A stretch of 46,634 nucleotides of DNA from CAYSWH01 sp964434775 (GTDB lineage: Bacteria > Patescibacteriota > JACMRA01), in contig CAYSWH010000009.1 of assembly GCA_964434775.1 (NCBI GenBank), forward strand, positions 1-46,634, written 5' to 3'. The notes under the pieces are model-generated. The model saw nothing but the letters and a program-made list of their open reading frames with translations. It searched no databases and had not been told where the DNA came from. A program made the position numbers and the translations under genes. The first letter of the stretch is position 1, and each line of letters starts with the position of its first letter. Below, piece by piece: positions 41,264-46,634 of this stretch.

Positions 41264-42574
41264 TTACCCGGTCTTCTTCCCGTTTCTAGAATTTTTCAGA
41301 ACACTTTGAGCTGAAATATTAAGCAAAATCCCAACGGCACTCAAATTCACAATCATGGCCGTTCCTCCTTCGGAAACAAAAGGCAGAGGAATACCTTTGG
41401 AGGGAGTAATACCCGTCATTCCCGTTACATTCAAAAAGGCCTGAGAAACCAACCAGACAGAAATACCCACGGCCAACACTTTCCCGCCGGTATCAGGGGC
41501 TTCTTTGGAGATTTTGAGACCTCTAAAGAGTAAGATCAAATATAAACTCAAAAACATAACCGTAAAGACAAAGCCGATTTCTTCACCGATCACCGCAATA
41601 ATGGCATCACTGGAAACTTCCGGAATATTCCGATCAAACTTTACTTCACTGTTGCCGTAGCCCCGACCAAACAAACCTCCGTTTCCTACTGCTTCTGAAA
41701 TTCGGTTGATTTGGTAACAAGAAGTGGTGTCATAATTCTCCTCTCTCTGGCAGAAGGGAATATTTTCTTCACCTTCTTCTTGTAAAAAAGTGCCAAAAAG
41801 ACTACCTCGAAGCCTGTCAACTCTATATTCAGCGTCAGCCACAGCAAAATAAGTGGCAAAAAGCATACCCACTAAGGCTAAGACGCTAAGTATTTTGAAC
41901 GGAACTTTACCCACCCATAAGATACTGCCAATAATTATAAATATTAAAATGACACTCCCTAAATCAGGCTGTAAAATTATCAGACCGGCTACTCCGGCCA
42001 AGATCAAAAAGGGTTTGAGTAACTTCCCCCAATCAATCTCCTGTTCTTTCTTGCGTAAATCGTTCAGATAACTGGCAAAGTAAACTGCCAAGCTCAATTT
42101 AGCCAATTCTACCGGTTGAAAAGTAAAAAAGTTTCCAAGTCTAATCCAACGAATAGCTCCGTTTAGAAGTCTTGGCGCTACAGGTAAAGTATCAAAAAAT
42201 TCCATAACCGATCCTACGCCTTGACCAGTCACTCGAGCCATAATTACCGGTACAACCACAAAAGATAGTAAAACAAAGGTCGCAATCAACAAGAGCGTCC
42301 GCATCTTAAACCAAAGATGGTAATCCGTTCTAGCAAGGATAAAAGCCAAAATTGCCCCCGGCCAAATTCCCAGTACTATTTGCCCTGAAAATTCTATCAG
42401 AAAACGATTATCGGGACTTACTGCCAAGGCACTTGCCAAAAAAGCCAAACCGGCAATAGTAATTACCAGCACTACTGCTGCTAAAGTCCAATCGTAGTTG
42501 AGAGTTTCCAGCTTTAGATTATTAAAAAGATCTTTTTGCGTCTTCCTGGCTTTCATTACTTGAGCAGACTGCAT
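41264..42574 (-). CDS. ftsW: FtsW/RodA-family SEDS peptidoglycan glycosyltransferase
   Basis: This 436-aa polytopic protein (about ten helices) belongs to the SEDS family that polymerises lipid II. FFTFQPVELAKLSLAVYFASYL carries the conserved P-x-E near the catalytic cavity. LQPDLGSVILIF, the GGLFGRGYGNSEVKF loop, VIGEEIGFV and GIPLPFVSEGGTAMIVNL (the SEDS C-terminal signature) follow. FtsW and RodA cannot be separated with certainty, but the loop length and the presence of the FtsQ-like protein favour FtsW. The first ATG is taken, although ATG six codons later is possible. It has no cognate PBP next to it, which is usual for scattered CPR genes. Confidence 0.92.
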   Translation of the reverse strand: MQSAQVMKARKTQKDLFNNLKLETLNYDWTLAAVVLVITIAGLAFLASALAVSPDNRFLIEFSGQIVLGIWPGAILAFILARTDYHLWFKMRTLLLIATFVLLSFVVVPVIMARVTGQGVGSVMEFFDTLPVAPRLLNGAIRWIRLGNFFTFQPVELAKLSLAVYFASYLNDLRKKEQEIDWGKLLKPFLILAGVAGLIILQPDLGSVILIFIIIGSILWVGKVPFKILSVLALVGMLFATYFAVADAEYRVDRLRGSLFGTFLQEEGEENIPFCQREENYDTTSCYQINRISEAVGNGGLFGRGYGNSEVKFDRNIPEVSSDAIIAVIGEEIGFVFTVMFLSLYLILLFRGLKISKEAPDTGGKVLAVGISVWLVSQAFLNVTGMTGITPSKGIPLPFVSEGGTAMIVNLSAVGILLNISAQSVLKNSRNGKKTG

Positions 42575-42702
42575 TCTTTCTTGTTTCTATTTTTCTATAG
42601 GTTCTAATAGTTCTTTGCCCAAAACCGTCTTTTGTCAATTGCAATTCTTAAATTCTACCCCGAAGTCTTGACTTCATTCAATTCAACCAAATCTCTCACT
42701 CC

Positions 42703-42732
42703 TTGACAAACCCTGAATAAGTTGAAACTAAT
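42703..42732 (+). promoter_or_regulatory. Promoter of tRNA-Arg
   Basis: TTGACA (42703-42708), 18-bp spacer, ACTAAT (42727-42732). The predicted start is within a few bases of the mature tRNA 5' end at 42742. Confidence 0.6.
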
Positions 42733-42741
42733 CAAACTAGT

Positions 42742-42818
42742 GGTCTCCTAGCTCAATTGGATAGAGCTGCTCCGTCCTAAGGAGAAGGTTGTGCGTTCGA
42801 GTCGTGCGGAGATCACCA
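42742..42818 (+). tRNA. tRNA-Arg (anticodon CCT)
   Basis: It has the full cloverleaf: acceptor GGTCTCC/GGAGATC (one G-T), D-stem GCTC/GAGC, anticodon loop GTCCTAA with CCT, T-arm GTGCG-TTCGAGT-CGTGC (two wobble pairs), and encoded CCA. It decodes AGG. The anticodon stem has a G-A mismatch at its top (27-43) and G at position 32, both slightly unusual. It lies 24 nt from the convergent frameshifted gene. Confidence 0.92.
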
Positions 42819-42842
42819 GAAATAGAAAAATTAAACCAATAC

Positions 42843-43725
42843 CTAACTTTCCCCTTCACCTTCACTCATATCTTCACGACTACTACTAGTCCATTTATCA
42901 GCAAAAGAAGTGTATTCATTTTTAAACGCTAAATTTAATACTTGTACAGACACATCATTTGCATTGATTATTTCGGAAACCTGACTACCAAAATAATCTT
43001 CAACAATACCCCGAACCGTTAGTCCAAATTCAGATTCGTCCTCACTTAACGAATCCGGGAGTTCCAATCCACGAATATAACCTTCAAAATTATCCATTGC
43101 ACCCGGAGCTTCAAACAACTCTCTTCTAAGCACTGCCTGTGCAGCTGAAACATGTACAGGATTATTCAGATCAAGTTCTCTTTGTGCAAGATCAGACAAA
43201 CTAAGATTAGCCAGCTCAGCACCTTGTATTGCTTCATTAACTTGATTACGAAGTGTGTGATCATCCGTTAATCTCGCAGAAAGCTTTTTGTACATTTCAC
43301 CGGCGTAACCATAAATTATTTTGAAACTTTCAAGGTATTCTTCTGTCGGAAATTCAGCAAATTGTTCTGCTACCCAGCACTAAGTTATGAATTAGGTTTG
43401 TTTCTGGAGTAGTGGTGCCTTCATGTTGGGTAAGTCGAAAGTCAGCTTCTAAGGAACCAATATTTGCCGGAGTAGGGTACGTAGCCATTCTACCTGCAAG
43501 CTCATCAACTGCTTCCTCATCAAATAATTCATCTAACGCTTCACGAAGTTTTCTTTCCGTAGCACCTTTCCACTGAAGAATATCTGGTGAAAGTTCTTTT
43601 GCTTTTTTAAGAACAGAATGATTATCCGATACCGGATTATCTAAACGTTTCATCAATTTCCCAATTTTTTCCATTTTCTCTGCTCCTTCACTGCCGTCCT
43701 CTCTTGTTGGTAAATTTTCATTCAT
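42843..43725 (-). pseudogene. Unknown gene broken by a 1-nt frameshift near 43374
   Basis: Two minus-strand frames form one protein of about 295 aa. The first (43725 to 43354) starts MNENLPTRED and ends at TNLIHNLVLG. The second is open from about 43378, before its first ATG (43295), and reads VAEQFAEFPTEEYLESF, then KIIYGYAGEMYKKLSARL. Deleting one G of GGG (43373-43375) joins them. The product is acidic and helical throughout, with LREALDELFDEEAVDEL and similar segments; no family recognised. Because the second frame reads as protein upstream of its ATG, a real gene with an indel is more likely than two genes. It diverges from sufB. Confidence 0.55.
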
Positions 43726-43749
43726 ACACAAATTATTTTTTTTATAAAC

Positions 43750-43778
43750 TTTACAATTGCTGTTATCTATATTTTGAT
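43750..43778 (+). promoter_or_regulatory. Promoter of sufB
   Basis: TTTACA (43750-43755), 17-bp spacer, TTTGAT (43773-43778). The leader is about 10 nt to the ATG at 43795. A TATAAA at 43784-43789 is closer but has no -35. Confidence 0.45.
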
Positions 43779-43794
43779 AACACTATAAATAAGT

Positions 43795-45237
43795 ATGTCC
43801 CAAAACAAAGAGGTTGTCGAGAAGCTGAGTGAGGAATACAAGTTTGGGTTTGTTTCGCCGGTGGAGCAGGAGCTTGCCAAGAAAGGCTTGTCTGAAGAGA
43901 CTGTGCGCTTTATCTCCAAGAAGAAAAATGAGCCTGAATGGCTTTTGAGAAAGAGGTTGAAGGCTCTAAGTACATGGGAAAAAAAGCCGGTACCTACTTG
44001 GGCAGGGATGCAATATCCGCCGATTGATTACCAAGCAATTTCCTACTACGCCGAACCAAAGAATAAGCCTCAACTGGAAAGTTTAGAGGATTTGGATCCG
44101 GAAATCAAGAAGACTTTTGACAAGTTAGGTATTCCCTTGGATGAGCAAAAAAAATTGGCTAACGTGGCAGTAGATGCAGTCTTTGATAGTGTTTCGGTGG
44201 CTACTACTTTTCAAGACAAACTGGCGGAAATGGGAGTAATCTTTTGTTCTATTTCTGAAGCTGCTCAAAAATATCCTGAATTACTTGGTAAATATTTAGG
44301 TACTGTCGTGCCCCACACCGACAATTATTTTGCCGCTCTTAATTCTGCAGTTTACAGTGACGGCTCCTTTGTCTATGTACCTGAAGGAGTACGTTGTCCG
44401 ATGGAATTGTCCACTTACTTTCGGATTAACGCCAAGGAAACAGGTCAATTTGAGAGAACATTGATTATTGCCGAGAAAGATAGTTACGTCAGCTATCTGG
44501 AGGGCTGCACCGCCCCGATCCGAGATGAAAATCAACTACACGCCGCCGTCGTAGAACTAATTGCACTGGAAAATGCTGAAATCCGATATTCCACCGTACA
44601 AAACTGGTATCCCGGAAATGAAGAGGGTAAAGGAGGTATTTATAATTTTGTCACCAAAAGAGGCAAGTGCGAGGGAAAAAATTCCAAAATCAGTTGGTCT
44701 CAAGTAGAAACCGGCTCAGCTATTACCTGGAAATATCCCAGCTGCATTCTCAAAGGAGACAATTCTATCGGAGAGTTTTACTCCATCGCCGTTACCAATC
44801 ACAAACAACAGGCCGACACCGGCTCCAAGATGACTCATATCGGCAAAAATACCCGTTCCAGGATCATTTCCAAATCAGTAGTGGCCGGGGAAAGTACCAA
44901 CAATTACAGAGGTCTGGTAAAAATTGCTAGACAAGCAGAAAATTCCCGCAACTACACGGCCTGTGATGCCTTGGTTTTAAGTTCCGACTGCCAAACTTCT
45001 ACCTACCCGACAATCGAAAGTAGGAACCAAAGTTCCAACATTGAACATGAGGCCAGTGCTTCCAAAATAGACGAAGAAATGATGTTTTACTGTAAGCAAA
45101 GAGGGATCGACGGTGAAGCGGCTGCCAATCTAATTATCAACGGTTTTACCAAGGAAGTAGTCAAAAAACTGCCCATGGAATTTGCCGTCGAAGCTCAAAA
45201 ACTATTGGAAGTAAGTCTGGAAGGAACGGTGGGATGA
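43795..45237 (+). CDS. sufB: Fe-S cluster assembly protein SufB
   Basis: SufB is the scaffold on which the SUF system builds Fe-S clusters, normally as SufBC2D with the ATPase SufC. The 480 aa are full length. DGSFVYVPEGVRCPMELSTYFRIN, EGCTAPIRDENQLHAAVVEL, NFVTKRGKCEG and the SRNYTACDALVLSSDCQTSTYP end are the family core. The Cys in GKCEG and the C-terminal Glu/His in SRNQSSNIEHEASASKI are the positions linked to cluster building. The short leader and promoter suggest its own transcript. sufC, sufD and sufS are not in the window, so they must be elsewhere or absent. Confidence 0.96.
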   Translation: MSQNKEVVEKLSEEYKFGFVSPVEQELAKKGLSEETVRFISKKKNEPEWLLRKRLKALSTWEKKPVPTWAGMQYPPIDYQAISYYAEPKNKPQLESLEDLDPEIKKTFDKLGIPLDEQKKLANVAVDAVFDSVSVATTFQDKLAEMGVIFCSISEAAQKYPELLGKYLGTVVPHTDNYFAALNSAVYSDGSFVYVPEGVRCPMELSTYFRINAKETGQFERTLIIAEKDSYVSYLEGCTAPIRDENQLHAAVVELIALENAEIRYSTVQNWYPGNEEGKGGIYNFVTKRGKCEGKNSKISWSQVETGSAITWKYPSCILKGDNSIGEFYSIAVTNHKQQADTGSKMTHIGKNTRSRIISKSVVAGESTNNYRGLVKIARQAENSRNYTACDALVLSSDCQTSTYPTIESRNQSSNIEHEASASKIDEEMMFYCKQRGIDGEAAANLIINGFTKEVVKKLPMEFAVEAQKLLEVSLEGTVG

Positions 45238-45296
45238 ACTCACTCAATAAAACTCGATTATAGACAAAAACCCTGTAAAACTTTTTGGGAATATTT

Positions 45297-45535
45297 ATGA
45301 CCATCCCCTCTTAAACCTAGGCATTTCCAAATTTTACTCCGTCACTTGCCAAGTGGTCATCCTGAATTTATAACCTTGTCATCCTGAAAAGTCGACGTCA
45401 TCCTGAATTTATTTCAGGATCCCATTCAACACTGGATTCCGAAACAAGTTCGGAATGACAATTATTATTTCAGGATCTATTCAAAGAGATACCGTAACAA
45501 GCGTGTATAGGTTATATTCGAATCGATTATAAGAG
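45297..45535. repeat. Long intergenic repeat, copy B (after sufB)
   Basis: Same module order as 41009-41205. This copy is longer because an extra unit with ATTCCGAA/TTCGGAAT arms (45437-45457) and tatttcaggatc is inserted after the first ATCCTGAA palindrome. It fills the 309-bp gap between sufB and the LiaI-like gene. Confidence 0.75.
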
Positions 45536-45546
45536 ACACACAAAAG

Positions 45547-45960
45547 TTACTTCTTCGGAATCAAAATAGATATGCCGACAAAAATAATCAAGACAGGCCA
45601 AAGTCTTATTATCTCTACGTCAAGACCTGCAGGAATAAAACCGAAGTTCCTCCCTAAAAGATAGAAGCCCACAAAAACCACAGTTAAACCAAAGAGGATA
45701 TTCCCATAGTGGTGAGAATTAATGTCCTCCAAAAGCATTTTCAAAAGATCGTGTTCCTGTTCCTTTTCTTTATTTTTCAAAGATGAATTTTCCTGAATTT
45801 TTGACTTGGAATCTTTGCTCTTCTTGGCGTTTATCTTTTTCACAGACTTCTCAAGTTCTTTCTTCGCAAAAGTTTTTGACTCCTTTTTTTCAGGTTTTTC
45901 CGACTCTTTCTGTTCGCTTTTTTTGATATTTTTTGATTTCTCGGTTTTTGTTTTAGCCAT
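45547..45960 (-). CDS. LiaI/LiaF-like (DUF5668) membrane protein with Lys-rich tail
   Basis: The 137-aa protein has a strongly charged, Lys/Glu-rich region (1-75, probably disordered) and a C-terminal pair of transmembrane helices (about 85-108 and 118-135). The pattern NILFGLTVVFVGFYLLGRNFGF then LWPVLIIFVGISILI fits the LiaI/LiaF-type transmembrane region, in which an RLWPVLLI motif is typical. Such proteins take part in envelope-stress signalling in Firmicutes. It is the second gene of a two-gene unit with the PspC protein (26 nt apart), which strengthens this idea. Confidence 0.7.
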   Translation of the reverse strand: MAKTKTEKSKNIKKSEQKESEKPEKKESKTFAKKELEKSVKKINAKKSKDSKSKIQENSSLKNKEKEQEHDLLKMLLEDINSHHYGNILFGLTVVFVGFYLLGRNFGFIPAGLDVEIIRLWPVLIIFVGISILIPKK

Positions 45961-45986
45961 AAATTTTTATTTTTGATTTTTTTAGT

Positions 45987-46451
45987 TTAAATAATATCCT
46001 TACTTTTCATAATAAAGATCAGACCGGATACCACAAAGACGGTAGGCCAAATAAAATTCCAGACCCACTGTATTCCGTAGACTTGCTGAATTAGAAGTAC
46101 AAAACCAACCATAATCAAAATCCCTCCGGCTACCAAGCGAGTATTTCGTTTTTCATCAAGGATACTTCTTTTAATTTTCGGATTAGAGATTATTTTTTCT
46201 CCCTTAATCTTACCTTCTATTCTTGCTGCTTCCAACTTGGAAGGAACTAAGACCGCTAAAAGCACATAGAGAGCAACACCTATACCCCCTACAAAAGCTA
46301 AAAAAACAAACAGCACCCGAACCATGGTACTATCGATCTCAAAATAATCGGCAATACCGCCGCAAACTCCGATTAAAAGACGGTCTGACTTGGATCGATG
46401 TAGTTTTTCTACTTCCAAGCTTAGTATCTCTTTGTGTAAATCTGTACTCAT
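45987..46451 (-). CDS. PspC-domain membrane protein
   Basis: The 154-aa protein has the PspC domain at about 17-70: LHRSKSDRLLIGVCGGIADYFEIDSTMVRVLFVF and the hydrophobic LYVLLAVLVPSK. Two more helices (about 108-125 and 130-150) with WNFIWPTVFVVSGLIFI resemble a LiaI/LiaF-like region. PspC proteins sense or relay membrane stress. An in-frame TTG 75 nt upstream lies inside the promoter; ATG at 46451 is chosen. It has a near-perfect promoter and forms an operon with the next gene. No PspA is in the window. Confidence 0.85.
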   Translation of the reverse strand: MSTDLHKEILSLEVEKLHRSKSDRLLIGVCGGIADYFEIDSTMVRVLFVFLAFVGGIGVALYVLLAVLVPSKLEAARIEGKIKGEKIISNPKIKRSILDEKRNTRLVAGGILIMVGFVLLIQQVYGIQWVWNFIWPTVFVVSGLIFIMKSKDII

Positions 46452-46479
46452 ACTCTTGATTTGTTTTTGTTTTAGTTTA

Positions 46480-46508
46480 ATTTTATTGTAAATACACACT
46501 GTTGTCAA
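46480..46508 (-). promoter_or_regulatory. Strong promoter of the PspC-LiaI operon
   Basis: On the minus strand: TTGACA (46508-46503), exactly 17 bp, TAAAAT (46485-46480). The leader is about 22 nt. The remaining 46509-46634 hold no complete gene. Confidence 0.75.
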
Positions 46509-46634
46509 AACTAAATAAATTGACAATTTTCAGAACTAACCGAACCCTTTAGACAATCAATTTATAATTAAATCAAGACCGAGAAGGCAGAGATTGAATT
46601 GATTATTTTGCTTAAACCTTTTTACAATTCAAGA

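Noticed and set aside
46452..46526. TTG start for the PspC gene
   Set aside because: The in-frame extension covers the promoter elements, so it cannot be in the transcript.
1..46634. CRISPR arrays
   Set aside because: The repeats are palindromic modules with irregular spacing and similar linkers; no regular repeat-spacer pattern and no cas genes.
1..46634. TGA read as an amino acid (code 25)
   Set aside because: TGA ends sufB at the normal family length, and no conserved gene reads through TGA.

Overview
The window looks like a chromosomal segment of a Candidate Phyla Radiation (Patescibacteria) bacterium. The evidence is an A+T-rich sequence, small informational proteins with modules missing, many short genes of unknown function, almost no Shine-Dalgarno sites, and CPR-type families: an archaeal-type PEP carboxylase, a His-rich secreted protein, and DnaX without a zinc module. 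TGA is used as an ordinary stop (for example at the end of sufB), so this is code 11 and not the TGA-sense code of Gracilibacteria/SR1. I cannot fix the lineage further; Dojkabacteria, Katanobacteria or Microgenomates would all fit.

Layout. 0.2-6.6 kb is translation: infB, a small downstream gene pair, an ACT-like protein, metG and cysS. 6.9-9.1 kb has ppcA (PEP carboxylase), a tiny membrane protein that appears to be leaderless, and a TfoX-N protein. 9.4-15.0 kb is membrane functions: a 1098-aa RND permease without partners, DUF2892- and DUF6498-type proteins, and two small four-helix membrane proteins. 15.2-21 kb is an accessory/defence island: a possibly frameshifted basic protein, an unknown gene, a restriction-modification cassette (two m5C methyltransferases, a ThaI-like endonuclease and a 68-aa overlapping ORF), and an OLD-type ATPase/TOPRIM nuclease. 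The RM cassette is bracketed by a 21-bp direct repeat that duplicates the 3' end of the OLD gene.

21-34.3 kb holds membrane and envelope functions: a broken unknown gene, an MFS transporter behind a leader ORF and terminator, a FtsQ/DivIB-like protein, a UbiB-like kinase, an ABC ATPase/FtsX-type permease pair with a divergent back-to-back promoter, a HolB-like clamp-loader protein, DinB-like and DUF1801 proteins, and a GNAT acetyltransferase. Between the last two lies a promoter-to-terminator unit on the minus strand that encodes no protein, a good candidate for a new structured RNA. 34.4-46.6 kb has a His-rich secreted protein, a CNNM/CorC transporter, dnaX, mnmA, ftsW, tRNA-Arg(CCU), a frameshifted gene, sufB, and a PspC/LiaI-like membrane stress pair.

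Regulation. Many intergenic regions contain clear sigma70-type promoters (TTGACA-like, 16-18 bp spacer, TATAAT-like) with very short leaders of 0-40 nt. Several intergenic regions carry dispersed palindromic repeats (arms such as ATTCCGAA/TTCGGAAT and ATCCTGAA/TTCAGGAT) and a second TTTGCATT family. Several ORFs break at short homopolymers; assembly indels, true decay and programmed slippage cannot be told apart from sequence alone.
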